Positions 17,675 through 28,179 of a stretch of DNA of 49,054 bases are shown here, one piece after another. The stretch covers positions 1-49,054 of the forward strand of contig CAJXQP010000002.1 of NCBI GenBank assembly GCA_913058275.1. The letters run 5' to 3'. Source of the DNA: an uncultured Gammaproteobacteria bacterium (GTDB lineage: Bacteria > Pseudomonadota > Gammaproteobacteria > Pseudomonadales > Pseudohongiellaceae). Under the pieces are notes generated by a model that made no database searches, was not told where the DNA came from, and was given only the letters and a program-made list of their open reading frames with translations. Position 1 is the first letter of the stretch. Each line of letters opens with the position of its first letter. A program made the position numbers and the translations under genes.

Positions 17675-18598
17675 CTAGTCGTTACTTTCGAGCTTGGACA
17701 AGAAAAGTTGCTCGAGCCTATTCGTCTTGTTTCTCATGCTATCTATTTTTATATCAGCCTTACTGAACACAGAGAACACCTCGTTGATACTAAGACCACC
17801 AGAGACTGTAACCTCAATGCAATGCTCGTCGACAATTTCGAGATTCGCATTATCTAGTTTTAAATCAAAGCCTGACGGAATCTCCGACTTTGTTTCCAAT
17901 ATATAGACTTGAGAATCGAGCTCGTTTAGCAGCTTACGCATACTGGTGTTCTCAACTATTTTGCCTTCATCAATAATGGCAATATTGCGACAGAGTTGCT
18001 CAGCTTCTTCTAAATAGTGCGTCGTCAATATAATCGTAGTGCCGTTATCATTTATCTCAGCCAGAAATTTCCACATCGAGCGACGCAGTTCTATGTCGAC
18101 ACCAGCTGTGGGCTCATCAAGTATCAGTAATCTTGGCTCATGAACGAGGGCCCTAGCGATCATCAGGCGTCTCTTCATACCACCGGAGAGAGTTCTGGAG
18201 CGCTCATCGCGCTTCTCCCATAGTCCCAACTTGCGCAGATATTTCTCGCAACGCTGGGCAGCTAGCTTTCGCGGCAGCCCGTAGTAACCAGCCTGTGTCA
18301 TGACGATATCGCGAACTTTCTCGAATAGACTGAAATTCACTTCCTGGGGAACGACCCCAAAGTCTAGTTTGGTCTCGTAGACGTGAGTATCGACGTTCTT
18401 GCCAAACACCTCTACCGAACCTGATGTCTTGTTGACTAGCGTTGAGATCACACCAATCGTCGTTGATTTACCCGCGCCGTTGGGTCCCAGCAAGGCGAAA
18501 AAGTCGCCCTCCTCAACTTCTAGAGAAATACCCTTGAGCGCCTCGAAACCGTTTGAATAGGTTTTAGCCAGGTTTTGAATGGAGATTGCTATGGTCAT
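17675..18598 (-). CDS. yadG: ABC transporter ATP-binding protein YadG
   Basis: ATPase subunit partnering YadH. 307 residues from the ATG at 18598; a TTG one codon upstream is also in frame. Walker A GPNGAGKST is at 38-46, signature LSGGM at 137-141, Walker B LLILDEP at 157-163, and the switch His in TTHYLEEAEQL follows. The C-terminal extension of about 85 residues is like E. coli YadG (308 residues). The gene follows the tRNA-Glu transcription unit on the same strand but after a terminator, so it probably has its own promoter. Confidence 0.94.
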   Translation of the reverse strand: MTIAISIQNLAKTYSNGFEALKGISLEVEEGDFFALLGPNGAGKSTTIGVISTLVNKTSGSVEVFGKNVDTHVYETKLDFGVVPQEVNFSLFEKVRDIVMTQAGYYGLPRKLAAQRCEKYLRKLGLWEKRDERSRTLSGGMKRRLMIARALVHEPRLLILDEPTAGVDIELRRSMWKFLAEINDNGTTIILTTHYLEEAEQLCRNIAIIDEGKIVENTSMRKLLNELDSQVYILETKSEIPSGFDLKLDNANLEIVDEHCIEVTVSGGLSINEVFSVFSKADIKIDSMRNKTNRLEQLFLSKLESND

Positions 18599-18736
18599 CA
18601 AAAGTAGTCTTTAAGTGTTGTCGTTACAGCGTGCGCTAGTGCAGCAGGAGTATGTCGATTGTTAGATCGATTGGCAACCAAGTGCCCGCTGAACAAAGCG
18701 GATGAGTCGGCGCGAAAACAGATACTCTAGAACTAG

Positions 18737-18758
18737 AAAAGCCCGGCGTTAGCCGGGC
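18737..18758 (-). terminator. Intrinsic terminator after tRNA-Glu
   Basis: Stem gcccggc/gccgggc around a four-base loop, followed on the minus strand by TTTTC. It lies 10 bases after the CCA end of tRNA-Glu and closes a single-tRNA unit. Confidence 0.85.
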
Positions 18759-18767
18759 TCTTTTATA

Positions 18768-18843
<76 letters not shown>

Positions 18844-18881
18844 TTAAGACTTTACATAGCTGCTCTCTCAAGCAGCGGGGG

Positions 18882-18910
18882 ATTCTAAGAAGCTTGGCCT
18901 GCTCAGTCAA
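18882..18910 (-). promoter_or_regulatory. Sigma-70 promoter of tRNA-Glu
   Basis: On the minus strand TTGACT (18905-18910), 17 bp, then TAGAAT (18882-18887), followed by a GC-rich CCCCCGC discriminator. This arrangement is typical of strong, stringently controlled stable-RNA promoters. The leader contains the hairpin GCTGCTTGAGAGAGCAGC before the tRNA. Confidence 0.8.
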
Positions 18911-19245
18911 GAGCAAAGCCACAATATTCGGAATATTTATGCTTACTTCGCTCGAAATGAGCTGCTTTCTCTGTTTACTCGCAGCCTACCGGTCTATTCG
19001 GCAAAATACCGACCCTTTGTCACCCACGCAGACTTGAACCCATAACGAAGATCTAGTTGCATCAATTCAAGGTATCTTGACCCTAAAATTGGACTATGCC
19101 ATCCTCGCGTAAGTCTCTGTACTCTCCAAAAGACTGTAAAAACAGCGCTGATGTACAGACCCTATTGAATCGGCCGATGCTATCAGGGTGCCGATAAGAA
19201 TACGCCTCACTACCAGAGGCCGTTGGGGATACTAGGAAACCAACC
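18911..19245. other. Intergenic region without a recognised gene
   Basis: The stretch between the tRNA-Glu promoter and the small plus-strand gene at 19246 has no convincing frame. A minus-strand piece around 19025-19035 reads GGGTTCAAGTC, like a tRNA T-loop, but the flanks do not fold into a cloverleaf. A Shine-Dalgarno AGGA sits nine bases before the ATG at 19246. Confidence 0.6.
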
Positions 19246-19503
19246 ATGATTGATAAGCGTCAGAAGCAAGTTGATAAAGCCGATGTAAGCATTGATCAAA
19301 AATTGATCGAAGAAGGCACCGCTCAACTCAATAGTGAGATTCAAGTATTGGAAGCTTGGCTCACTGAACTCGATTCTTCAGATAAAGATAATTCTGAGGT
19401 GCTAGCCGCCAGAAAGTCCTACAACGATATGTTAAGCAGTCGCAAGGAAATGCTTAGCACACTCGCAAAACAGGCAAAACTCCAGTCAGTCGGCACGAAC
19501 TAG
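19246..19503 (+). CDS. Small charged helical protein, unknown function
   Basis: 85 residues, rich in Lys, Asp, Glu, Gln and Leu, with no aromatic core except one Trp and one Tyr, and no cysteine. It reads as one or two long helices, probably coiled coil (about 14-45 and 50-80). AGGA at good spacing precedes the ATG. It stands alone, upstream of the dUTPase by 105 bp on the same strand. I do not recognise a family; the frame could be a lineage-specific gene. Confidence 0.55.
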   Translation: MIDKRQKQVDKADVSIDQKLIEEGTAQLNSEIQVLEAWLTELDSSDKDNSEVLAARKSYNDMLSSRKEMLSTLAKQAKLQSVGTN

Positions 19504-19608
19504 CTAAAAAGCGCAGATATCTAAGGCGTCTGAACTCATAGAGAACATATACCGCTACTACTTTCGAATAGCCCAACACCCGGCCTTTTAACCTAAGAAT
19601 CCACTCCG

Positions 19609-20268
19609 ATGCTGTCAGATCAACAAGCTAGAACCATGCTGTCACTTCAGTCAGCTATGAATGCTAAGGTAGACCCTGATTGGGTGGCTGCTCGCTATCC
19701 TTACATGCGCGCCGTGGTTATCGAGGCCGCTGAAGCCATAGAGCATCATGGCTGGAAATGGTGGAAGAAGCAGGAAAAGAACATTCCGCAACTGCAGATG
19801 GAGTTGATCGATATATGGCATTTCTTGCTCTCTCAGATCTTGCTTAATGAGGGAGGAAGTGAGACCGCAGCCCTACTTAAGCTGAACGAACAACTAAAGG
19901 CCATAGAAAATTCAAATCAAGTGGATTTCGACGGAAAATCATACACCTTAAGTTCAATGGACCTGCTTGAGCAGATTGAACTACTTATTGGAATCTCTGC
20001 GGCACGAAGGATCGAGATGTCAGTATTCGCCTCAATAATGAGCAATTGCGAAATGGGTTGGACCGAGTTGTACTGCCAGTATGTCGGCAAGAATGTGCTC
20101 AACTTCTTCCGACAGGATCATGGCTATCAGGATGGTAGCTATCAGAAAATGTGGAATGGCCGCGAGGACAATGAATATCTAGTTGAGGTAATGGCAGACC
20201 TAGATCCAAGTGATGCCGAGTACGAAGACAAACTCTACTCGGCTCTGCGCAAACACTACCCTAACTAG
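19609..20268 (+). CDS. dUTPase, all-alpha type (dUTP diphosphatase family 2)
   Basis: Hydrolyses dUTP to dUMP, keeping uracil out of DNA and feeding dTMP synthesis. 219 residues. The all-alpha NTP pyrophosphatase metal motifs are seen as EAAEAIEHHGWKWWKK (about 45-60), with two acidic positions, and ELIDIWHFLLS (about 66-76). A second EIEL-type helix follows (LLEQIELLIGI). RQDHGYQDGSY with KMWNGREDN near 168-188 is typical of this family. It is unrelated to the trimeric Dut. It is convergent with nfuA, 21 bp apart. Confidence 0.85.
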   Translation: MLSDQQARTMLSLQSAMNAKVDPDWVAARYPYMRAVVIEAAEAIEHHGWKWWKKQEKNIPQLQMELIDIWHFLLSQILLNEGGSETAALLKLNEQLKAIENSNQVDFDGKSYTLSSMDLLEQIELLIGISAARRIEMSVFASIMSNCEMGWTELYCQYVGKNVLNFFRQDHGYQDGSYQKMWNGREDNEYLVEVMADLDPSDAEYEDKLYSALRKHYPN

Positions 20269-20289
20269 CTCTGGATCTACTCGAGCGTG

Positions 20290-20868
20290 CTAGTAGTAAG
20301 CGTTCTCTTTGACTGTGTGATCCGTAACGTCACGCACTTCCTTCAACTGGGGAACCTGCTCTAGCAGAGTCTTCTCTACGCCGTTTTTGAGCGTGACATC
20401 GACCATTCCGCAGCCCTGACAGCCTCCACCAAAGCGAAGAACAGCGACATTCTCTTCAAATATCTCTTCGAGAGACACATTTCCACCATGCGCTGCCAAT
20501 CCAGGATTGACTTCGTTGTATAAGATGTAATTAACCCGATCTTCGATTGGGCTATCGTCGGAGATCTTAGGTAAGCGCGAGTTTGGCGCCTTAATCGTAA
20601 GCTGGCCACCCATGGAGTCCTTAGCGAAGTCCACTACAGCCTCCTCTAGAAAAGGGATGCTAGCCAATTCGATGAAGGTCTTGAAGTTTTCATATTGCTT
20701 CACTTCGTCGTCTTCTTTTTCTTCACCAGGCCGACAAAATGAGATGCAGGTTTCAGCTTTTGGAGTACCTGCATCCAGAATGAAAATTCGCACTGATATA
20801 CCCTCGCAATCTTGCTTCTCGAGCAATTCAGTAAGGTATTCTTGTGCAGATTCGGTGATGGTAACCAT
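20290..20868 (-). CDS. nfuA: Fe-S biogenesis protein NfuA
   Basis: Fe-S cluster carrier that delivers [4Fe-4S] clusters to client enzymes. 192 residues (E. coli 191). An N-terminal degenerate A-type domain lacks the three cluster cysteines. The C-terminal Nfu domain carries Cys150 and Cys153 in [14 protein letters not shown] at 20868. It is divergent from metH, with about 185 bp between the starts. The nearby 4Fe-4S sulfite reductase CysI could be a client, but that is only inference. Confidence 0.97.
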   Translation of the reverse strand: MVTITESAQEYLTELLEKQDCEGISVRIFILDAGTPKAETCISFCRPGEEKEDDEVKQYENFKTFIELASIPFLEEAVVDFAKDSMGGQLTIKAPNSRLPKISDDSPIEDRVNYILYNEVNPGLAAHGGNVSLEEIFEENVAVLRFGGGCQGCGMVDVTLKNGVEKTLLEQVPQLKEVRDVTDHTVKENAYY

Positions 20869-21053
20869 ATGTCTTCTCGCGCTTATGTTTGGGGCTGCAG
20901 GAATTATACTCCAATCGATCAGAAATTAGAATACCCGAGTGTATTACTAGGTTATTTTCACGATGCCTTAAGCCTGCATATTTGCTAGACTTGGCGGCTT
21001 TTTGGAGCAGCGATCTTGTATCGACCAGCAAACAGCAAATTGAGCACAACAAC

Positions 21054-24000
21054 ATGAAAACCAGCGAATCAGAAACACTTCTACGCAGCCTACTCCAACA
21101 GCGCATTTTGGTGCTCGATGGCGCTATGGGGACCATGATTCAGTCACGCAAACTGACAGACGCAGAATTTCGCAGCGACCGCTTTGCAGACTTTCCCCAT
21201 GAGCTGGCCGGCAACAACGACCTGCTCAGCCTGACCCAGCCCGAAGTGATCAAGCAGATCCACCTAGCCTACCTGCTGGCAGGCGCAGATATAGTTGAAA
21301 CGAATACCTTCAATTCGACACGCAGCTCACAATCCGACTATCATCTGGAGGACCTGGCCTATGAGCTCAATCTCGAAGCCGCCAAGCTCGCTAGAGCCGC
21401 ATGTGATGAGATAACAGCGAAGACCCCAGAGCGACCTCGATTCGTAGCCGGCGTGTTAGGACCAACAAGTAAGACCGCATCGCTCTCGCCCAAGGTCAGC
21501 GATCCTGGTTTTAGAAACATAAGCTTCGATGAGCTAGTCGCTGATTACAGTAACTCCACTAATGCGCTTATCGAAGGGGGCGCGGATATCATCATGATCG
21601 AGACAGCGTTCGATACGCTGAATGCGAAGGCTGCAATTTTTGCTATCAGCGAATGCTTCGAGACCCAAGGCCTGACTCTACCCATAATGATATCCGGCAC
21701 GATTACCGATGCCAGCGGCCGTACACTTTCCGGCCAGACCGTCGCCGCATTCTGCAACTCAGTGGCCCATGCCCGCCCTCTTTCTATTGGCTTCAACTGC
21801 GCCTTGGGGGCGGAACAACTGCGCCCTCACATCGAGGAGACCGCCGCACTCGTCAATTGCTTTGTTGCCACACACCCAAACGCTGGCCTTCCAAATGAAT
21901 TTGGTGAATACGATCAGTCTCCTAGCGAGATGGCCGCAATCATTACTGACTTTGCCGAAAGAGGCTTCGTAAACGTAGTCGGCGGCTGCTGTGGCACCTC
22001 CCCAGATCACATCGAGGCAATCTGCAAGGCAGTCGAAGGAATTCCTCCTCGCACGATTCCTGAGCTTAAGCCTGCATGCCGCCTTGCCGGTTTAGAGGCC
22101 TTCAATATAGATTCCGCATCTCTGTTCGTTAACGTGGGCGAGCGCACCAACATAACCGGCTCGGCAAAATTCTCCCGACTGATTATCGATGAAAACTACG
22201 ACGAAGCACTCGAGGTCGCCCTGCAACAGGTCGAGTCTGGCGCGCAGATCATCGATATCAACATGGACGAAGGCATGCTTGATTCCGAAATGGCGATGAA
22301 GAAATTTCTGAAGCTCGTTGCCTCAGAGCCTGATATCTGTCGCGTGCCGATAATGATTGACTCATCCAAGTGGGAGATCATCGAGACTGGACTTAAATGT
22401 GTTCAGGGTAAGTCCATCGTAAACTCGATCAGCCTGAAAGAAGGCGAGGAAGACTTTCTCGAGAAGGCTAAGCTCTGCTTGAAATATGGTGCAGCCGTTA
22501 TTGTTATGGCGTTCGACGAAAAAGGTCAGGCAGACTCGCTGGAAAAGAAGAATGCAATCTGCAAGCGCAGCTACGACCTACTAACACAGAAGTTAGATTT
22601 CCCCGCCGAAGACATTATATTCGACCCTAATATCTTCGCCGTGGCGACGGGCATCGAAGAGCATAACAACTATGCTGTGGACTTTATCGAATCTTGCCGC
22701 TATATCAAGAAAAACCTGCCTGGCGCATTGATTTCTGGTGGCGTGAGTAATGTCTCGTTCTCATTTAGAGGCAATAATACCGTCCGCGAAGCAATTCACT
22801 CCGTCTTTCTCTATCACGCGATAAAGGCCGGCCTCACAATGGGCATCGTCAATGCTGGGCAGCTAACCGTCTATGATGATATCCCGGCCGACCTAAAAAA
22901 AGCAGTAGAAGACGTCATCCTCAATAAGCATGACAACGGTACCGAAAACCTGATGGAGGTGGCAGTAAACTACTCCGGAGGTTCACAAAAGAAAACCGCA
23001 GCAGATATTGCGTGGCGCGACGCCGATGTTGAAAAACGCCTAGCCTATGCTCTCGTAAAAGGCATTACAAAATTCATAGAGGAAGACACCGAAGAAGCCA
23101 GACAGAAAGCTGACAAGCCCATAGAGGTTATTGAAGGGCCTCTAATGAAAGGCATGGACGAGGTCGGCGATCTTTTCGGTAGCGGCAAGATGTTTCTACC
23201 GCAGGTCGTTAAGAGCGCTCGGGTAATGAAGCAAGCTGTAGCCTATTTACTGCCCTATATCGAGGCGGAAAAAGGCGGCGTAATACAGAGCAAGGGCAAG
23301 ATATTAATGGCCACTGTGAAAGGAGACGTACACGACATCGGCAAAAATATTGTCGGAGTCGTGCTCGGCTGTAACAACTACGATGTGATCGATCTAGGAG
23401 TCATGGTCCCCTGCGAGAAAATTCTTCAGGTCGCAAGGGATGAGAACGTCGATGTGATTGGTCTCAGCGGGCTGATAACTCCATCGCTGGACGAGATGAT
23501 TCATGTCGCTGGCGAGATGCAGCGACTCGATTTTAATATTCCTTTATTGATAGGCGGCGCAACAACATCCAAGGCGCATACCGCGGTCAAGATTGAACAG
23601 CATTATAATAACGACAGCACGATCTATGTACCTGACGCCTCTAGAAGCGTGTCCGTTGTTAGCACCCTACTCAATAACAAAAACAAGCCCGGGTATGCGA
23701 GCAAAATTCGCAGCGAATACGAAGTCATTCGAGAGCGAGTGGCAAATAGATCAACCAAGCTAAAATTACTTCCCTATAAGAAGGCAAATGCCAATCCGTT
23801 CACTACTGACTGGAGTAATTATACAGCGGCTAAGCCTGCCTTCTTAGGCACAAAGGTATTCACTGACTATGCCCTTGAGGATCTCCTCGACTATATAGAC
23901 TGGACACCATTCTTTATTACTTGGAGTCTCGCAGGAAAATACCCAGCTATCCTGAATGATCAAAAAGTTGGTGAGGCTGCCACCGACCTGTTCACCGACG

Positions 24001-24743
24001 CAAAGGCGCTCTTGAAGAAGATCGTTGACGAGAAACTACTGACAGCAAAGGCTGTGATAGGGTTCTGGCCGGCCAATAAGATAGAGGACAACGACGTTCA
24101 GCTCTATGCCACGGATGAGTCCGGCGCCGTGCTTAATAAACTGCATTTCCTCAGGCAACAGATACCCAAAGAAGTCGAGTTACCCAACCTCTGCTTGGCT
24201 GATTTCATTGCTCCTCAATCAGCAAGAAATGGCACAGATTACATAGGCGGATTCGCCGTTACCACGGGCATTGGTGCCGATGAGCTCGCTGCCAAGTACT
24301 CGGCACAGAATGACGACTACACCGCGATTATGGTGAAGGCGCTCGCCGATCGTCTGGCCGAAGCCTTTGCTGAGCACATGCATGAGCGCGTACGGAAAGA
24401 ATTTTGGGGCTTTGATCCTGCTGAAAAATTGTCAGCGACTGAGCTGATCGGCGAAAAATACCGTGGAATTCGTCCGGCACCTGGCTACCCAGCTTGCCCC
24501 GATCACTCGGGAAAAGAGACTCTCTTTTCTCTCCTGAATGCTGAGGAGGAAACACAGATCGAGCTGACCGAAAGTTTTGCCATGAGCCCTGCCGCAAGCG
24601 TTAGTGGCTTCTACTTTGGACATCCAGAATCAAAGTATTTCTCTGTAGGTAAGATTACTCAGGAACAGGTGGATGATCTGGCCAATAGAAATGGCAAACC
24701 GACAGCAGAAATGACAAAATTACTCACTCCGAATTTGGAATGA
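21054..24743 (+). CDS. metH: Cobalamin-dependent methionine synthase
   Basis: Transfers methyl from 5-methyltetrahydrofolate to homocysteine through methylcobalamin. 1229 residues (E. coli 1227). I use the ATG at 21054, giving [14 protein letters not shown]; an upstream open stretch from 20889 is non-conserved. Homocysteine-domain zinc ligands are Cys249, Cys312 and Cys313 ([10 protein letters not shown]). The folate-binding domain begins near VNVGERTN. The cobalamin motif DVHDIGKN has its cobalt-ligand His at residue 760. The C-terminal SAM-binding activation domain has [12 protein letters not shown]. No cobalamin or SAM riboswitch was recognised upstream. It is followed after 76 bp by cysI. 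Confidence 0.98.
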   Translation: MKTSESETLLRSLLQQRILVLDGAMGTMIQSRKLTDAEFRSDRFADFPHELAGNNDLLSLTQPEVIKQIHLAYLLAGADIVETNTFNSTRSSQSDYHLEDLAYELNLEAAKLARAACDEITAKTPERPRFVAGVLGPTSKTASLSPKVSDPGFRNISFDELVADYSNSTNALIEGGADIIMIETAFDTLNAKAAIFAISECFETQGLTLPIMISGTITDASGRTLSGQTVAAFCNSVAHARPLSIGFNCALGAEQLRPHIEETAALVNCFVATHPNAGLPNEFGEYDQSPSEMAAIITDFAERGFVNVVGGCCGTSPDHIEAICKAVEGIPPRTIPELKPACRLAGLEAFNIDSASLFVNVGERTNITGSAKFSRLIIDENYDEALEVALQQVESGAQIIDINMDEGMLDSEMAMKKFLKLVASEPDICRVPIMIDSSKWEIIETGLKCVQGKSIVNSISLKEGEEDFLEKAKLCLKYGAAVIVMAFDEKGQADSLEKKNAICKRSYDLLTQKLDFPAEDIIFDPNIFAVATGIEEHNNYAVDFIESCRYIKKNLPGALISGGVSNVSFSFRGNNTVREAIHSVFLYHAIKAGLTMGIVNAGQLTVYDDIPADLKKAVEDVILNKHDNGTENLMEVAVNYSGGSQKKTAADIAWRDADVEKRLAYALVKGITKFIEEDTEEARQKADKPIEVIEGPLMKGMDEVGDLFGSGKMFLPQVVKSARVMKQAVAYLLPYIEAEKGGVIQSKGKILMATVKGDVHDIGKNIVGVVLGCNNYDVIDLGVMVPCEKILQVARDENVDVIGLSGLITPSLDEMIHVAGEMQRLDFNIPLLIGGATTSKAHTAVKIEQHYNNDSTIYVPDASRSVSVVSTLLNNKNKPGYASKIRSEYEVIRERVANRSTKLKLLPYKKANANPFTTDWSNYTAAKPAFLGTKVFTDYALEDLLDYIDWTPFFITWSLAGKYPAILNDQKVGEAATDLFTDAKALLKKIVDEKLLTAKAVIGFWPANKIEDNDVQLYATDESGAVLNKLHFLRQQIPKEVELPNLCLADFIAPQSARNGTDYIGGFAVTTGIGADELAAKYSAQNDDYTAIMVKALADRLAEAFAEHMHERVRKEFWGFDPAEKLSATELIGEKYRGIRPAPGYPACPDHSGKETLFSLLNAEEETQIELTESFAMSPAASVSGFYFGHPESKYFSVGKITQEQVDDLANRNGKPTAEMTKLLTPNLE

Positions 24744-24762
24744 GACCTGCATAAGACTCACA

Positions 24763-24780
24763 GTTAGAAGTCATTCTAAC
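24763..24780. promoter_or_regulatory. 18-bp inverted repeat between metH and cysI
   Basis: GTTAGAA-gtca-TTCTAAC is a perfect 7-bp inverted repeat with a 4-bp centre. It is 19 bp after the metH stop and 39 bp before the cysI ATG. Its position fits an operator for the sulfur genes or a small RNA hairpin. I cannot assign the regulator. Confidence 0.4.
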
Positions 24781-24819
24781 CAACAATGAGATAGCAGTTA
24801 ACAGAGAGTATTGAGCAAC

Positions 24820-26478
24820 ATGTACAGATACGACGGGTATGACCATCAGATGTTAGCGGATCGAGTCGCGCAATTTCGCGATCAGACCAATCGCTACATT
24901 GATGGCAAGCTAAGTGAAACTGAGTTCCTACCCCTACGCCTCCAGAATGGACTCTACGTACAACGCCTTGCACCGATGCTGCGCATCGCTGTACCCTACG
25001 GCATGCTGTCCTCAACACAGCTGCGCAAGCTTGCCTACATAGCCAATCACTACGACAAGGGTTATGCACATTTCACTACTCGCCAGAATATTCAATATAA
25101 TTGGCCAGCTTTAGCCGATGTCCCAGATTTGCTCGCCGATCTCGCAGACGTAGAAATGCATGCCATACAAACTAGTGGCAACTGTATTCGCAACACCACA
25201 ACCGATCAATTTGCAGGCGCAGCACCAGATGAACTAGAAGATAGCAGAGCGTATTGCGAGATCATCCGTCAGTGGTCGAGCTTCCACCCTGAATTTGGCT
25301 ATCTACCACGAAAATTTAAGATTGCCGTCTGCGGTACTCTCGACGATCAGGCAGCTACTCAAGTTCATGATATCGGCATCTATATTGTCAAAGGAGAAAG
25401 TGACGAAATAGGCTTTCGCATTCTCGTGGGTGGCGGCCTCGGTCGTACGCCAGTTATAGGCAAAGAAATATTTAATTTCGTTGAGAAGAAACATCTTCTA
25501 ACGGCGCTCGAGGCGATACTTCGTGTCTATAACCGCGAGGGGCGCCGCGACAATAAGTACAAAGCGAGGATCAAAATACTCGTAAAGGAAACTGGTGTCG
25601 AAGAGTTCAAGAACAAAGTAGTAGAGGAATGGGCGCTCATTAAAAATTCCTCGCTTACGCTTACAGACGAAGAAATTGATCGCTGCCAGAAGTTTTTCGA
25701 TGCTCCGGATTATCAAGAATTGAGCAATAATCCGCCACAACTAACTGATAAATTACAGAGTAATATACTGTTCGCGGCCTGGCACTCTCAAAATGTAAAA
25801 CCACACAAGGTCAGAGGCTACTCTATAGTGACTGTTTGTTTTAAAGAGACAGGTGTCGCTCCTGGGGACATCACAGACCGCCAGCTAGAACAAATAGCCA
25901 ACTTATCTGACCAGTATAGCTTCGGCGAAATACGAATTAGCCACAAGCAGAATATCGTCATGGCTGACGTCCGTCAGGACCAACTCTTTGAGCTGTGGAA
26001 AGCGTTAGAATCTGGAGCAATGGCGAGCCATAATCTTGGCCTACTAACTGACGTTATCTGCTGCCCTGGCGGAGACTTCTGCGCACTAGCCAATGCGAAA
26101 TCCATTCCTATAGCCGAATCGATTCAGCGAAAGTTTAATGACCATGATGAACTCACGAATATTGGCGAGATGAACCTAAATATTTCCGGATGCATGAATG
26201 CTTGCGGGCATCACCACGTCGGCAATATCGGCATTCTCGGTGTCGACAAAAAGGGCGAGGAATATTACCAAGTTTCCTTAGGGGGCTCATCGAAGAACAA
26301 CGCTAGTCTCGGTAAAATAATAGGCCCCTCTTTCGCACAAGAAGAAATACCCGATGTGGTCGAAACTATCGTGGGCGTGTACAAAGAGAAGCGCAATGGC
26401 GACGAAAAATTCATCGAAACCTACAACCGAATCGGAATAGATCCATTCAAGGAGAAAGTCTATGCCAAAGCTGATTAA
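24820..26478 (+). CDS. cysI: Sulfite reductase, siroheme/4Fe-4S type (Pseudomonas-type CysI)
   Basis: Six-electron reduction of sulfite to sulfide in assimilatory sulfur metabolism. 552 residues. I use the ATG at 24820 (MYRYDGYD), which matches the conserved start of pseudomonad CysI; an in-frame TTG lies nine bases upstream. Two nitrite/sulfite reductase half-domains are seen, with KGYAHFTTRQNIQYNWP and QTSGNCIRNTT in the first. The cluster cysteines are Cys415, Cys421, Cys458 and Cys462 (CCPGGDFC and CMNACGHH). No CysJ flavoprotein is nearby, so electrons probably come from another carrier. It overlaps the DUF934 gene by 17 bp. Confidence 0.95.
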   Translation: MYRYDGYDHQMLADRVAQFRDQTNRYIDGKLSETEFLPLRLQNGLYVQRLAPMLRIAVPYGMLSSTQLRKLAYIANHYDKGYAHFTTRQNIQYNWPALADVPDLLADLADVEMHAIQTSGNCIRNTTTDQFAGAAPDELEDSRAYCEIIRQWSSFHPEFGYLPRKFKIAVCGTLDDQAATQVHDIGIYIVKGESDEIGFRILVGGGLGRTPVIGKEIFNFVEKKHLLTALEAILRVYNREGRRDNKYKARIKILVKETGVEEFKNKVVEEWALIKNSSLTLTDEEIDRCQKFFDAPDYQELSNNPPQLTDKLQSNILFAAWHSQNVKPHKVRGYSIVTVCFKETGVAPGDITDRQLEQIANLSDQYSFGEIRISHKQNIVMADVRQDQLFELWKALESGAMASHNLGLLTDVICCPGGDFCALANAKSIPIAESIQRKFNDHDELTNIGEMNLNISGCMNACGHHHVGNIGILGVDKKGEEYYQVSLGGSSKNNASLGKIIGPSFAQEEIPDVVETIVGVYKEKRNGDEKFIETYNRIGIDPFKEKVYAKAD

Positions 26479-26962
26479 TAAAAACGCCGTAATAGACAAC
26501 CGTTGGACGGTAATGAAAGCATCTACCGGGCCGGAAATTTTACAAGTTGTACCCGGCAAGAACTTCATCGCGCCTCTGCAGTTCTGGAAGCTTTACCAAG
26601 AAGAGCTGAATGAATACGACGGCAACATTGCAGTGTGGTTAAACTCTGATGAAAACCCTGCACAGATCACTGGAGAGTTACACTCTCTCCCGCTGATCGC
26701 GCTCAATTTCCCAGTGTTTACAGACGGACGCTCCTATACCAACGCACGGGAAATAAGGCAAAAATATGCCTACACCGGAGAGATCCGAGCTATAGGCGAT
26801 GTGCTGCGCGATCAGCTTTACTACATGGCGCAATGCGGCTTTGACAGTTTCGATATTCGTCACGATCAAGAAGTAGATCTTTGCCTTGATGCGTTTAAAG
26901 ACTTCGAGACTTGCTATCAGTCCACTATCACGGAACCCACTCCCTTGTTCAGGCGACGCTAA
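26462..26962 (+). CDS. DUF934 protein, sulfite-reduction accessory
   Basis: 166 residues of the DUF934 family, which travels with this type of CysI and is taken to help sulfite reduction, perhaps in electron transfer; the biochemistry is not established. Family features seen are FPVFTDGRSYTNAREIRQKY, GEIRAIGDVLRDQLYYM, and the aspartate-rich end CGFDSFDIRHDQ. The ATG lies inside the end of cysI (17-bp overlap), strong evidence of co-translation. Confidence 0.93.
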   Translation: MPKLINKNAVIDNRWTVMKASTGPEILQVVPGKNFIAPLQFWKLYQEELNEYDGNIAVWLNSDENPAQITGELHSLPLIALNFPVFTDGRSYTNAREIRQKYAYTGEIRAIGDVLRDQLYYMAQCGFDSFDIRHDQEVDLCLDAFKDFETCYQSTITEPTPLFRRR

Positions 26963-27001
26963 CTCGCTATAGTCTAGAACTATTAGCAAGACAGCTGCAC
27001 T

Positions 27002-28161
27002 ATGGAACCTGACTCCCTACTCTTTTCCTTCTTCCTCATTTTCACCGGTGCGGCGGTGCTCTCAACGATTGCCCTGTTCTTTCGTCAACCTCTACTCGTA
27101 CGTATATCTGCGTGGGCGCCCTGCTTGGCCCTTACGGCCTAGCCTATATATCAGATGCTAGCCTGCTGACCGACATCGCCGAATTCGGCATTATCTTCTT
27201 ACTGTTTTTACTCGGCTTAGATATGCAGCCGAAAAAACTTTTATCTACCTTACGCAAAACTTTCCTAGTCACACTCGCAAGCTCTGTTGTGTTCGTTCTT
27301 CTTGGATATTCTACGGGCCTTCTATTTGGTTTTAGCCAAACGGAGAGCCTCGTTATCGGGTTTAGTTTAATCTTCTCGAGCACCATTATTGGCATCAAGC
27401 TATTGCCCACAACCGTTCTACATCAAAAGCACATGGGAGAATTAATGGTTGGTATATTGCTACTCCAAGATTTCATCGCTATTTTCCTAATCACCTTCCT
27501 AGACGCCGGAAACCTACAACAGTCCACAGCATTAAGAGTCTTAATTGCCTTTCCAGTGCTGTTGGTATTCGCCTATTTCACTACACAGTATGTCCTGATA
27601 CGACTGATCGCTCGGTTCGATCATTTTAAGGAATATATTTTCCTGCTAGCCATTGGTTGGTGCCTAGGCTTATCAGAACTTGGAGTTGCGCTAGGGCTCT
27701 CAGCTGAGATTGGTGCGTTTGTGGCAGGTGTGGCTTTGGCAACGAGTCCAATCTCACTTTATATAGCAGACAGACTAAAACCACTTCGCGATTTTTTCTT
27801 AATACTGTTCTTCTTTACACTGGGCGCGCAGTTTAATCTTTTGCTACTGCCCGACATCTTTGTCGCCTGTGTGGTATTGGCATTAGCTGTCCTTACAATA
27901 AAGCCTATCGTATTTCGATATTTATTAAAGAGATTCAGCGAGAAAAACAGGCTAGCCTGGGATGCCGGCCTGAGGTTAGGGCAGATTAGTGAATTTTCCC
28001 TACTAATAGCCTTCGTAGCAACGCAGTCTGGAGTGATAGGTGAGATCGCCTCCCTCACTATTCAAGGTGCGGCGATCCTGACTTTCCTAGTTTCTTCTTA
28101 TATTGTAGTGCTGTTCTGCCCAACGCCTATCGCAATCAACCCGAAACTGCGCAGTGACTAG
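27002..28161 (+). CDS. Kef-type cation:proton antiporter with an apparent frameshift
   Basis: Monovalent cation/proton antiporter (CPA2) membrane domain. From the ATG at 27002 the first 33 codons encode a membrane helix and FFRQPLLV, but this frame stops at 27140-27142. The rest (from about 27100, open to 28161) continues in another frame as YICVGALLGPYGLAYI. Restoring one base near 27100 would give QPLLVAYICVGALLGPYG, the usual family sequence. The joined protein would be about 386 residues with some 12 hydrophobic segments and no C-terminal RCK domain. Conserved pieces include GIIFLLFLLGLDM, LLQDFIAIFL and AEIGAFVAGVAL. The cause may be a read error or a real mutation. Confidence 0.85.
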
Positions 28162-28179
28162 TCATTCAGTCTGAGATAA

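Noticed and set aside
19020-19105. Possible second tRNA on the minus strand
   Set aside because: A T-loop-like GGGTTCAAGTC is present, but the stems do not pair and there is no acceptor stem or anticodon arm.
20869-21053. Cobalamin, SAM or SAH riboswitch upstream of metH
   Set aside because: No B12-box or SAH/SAM motif core could be recognised in the 185 bp spacer.
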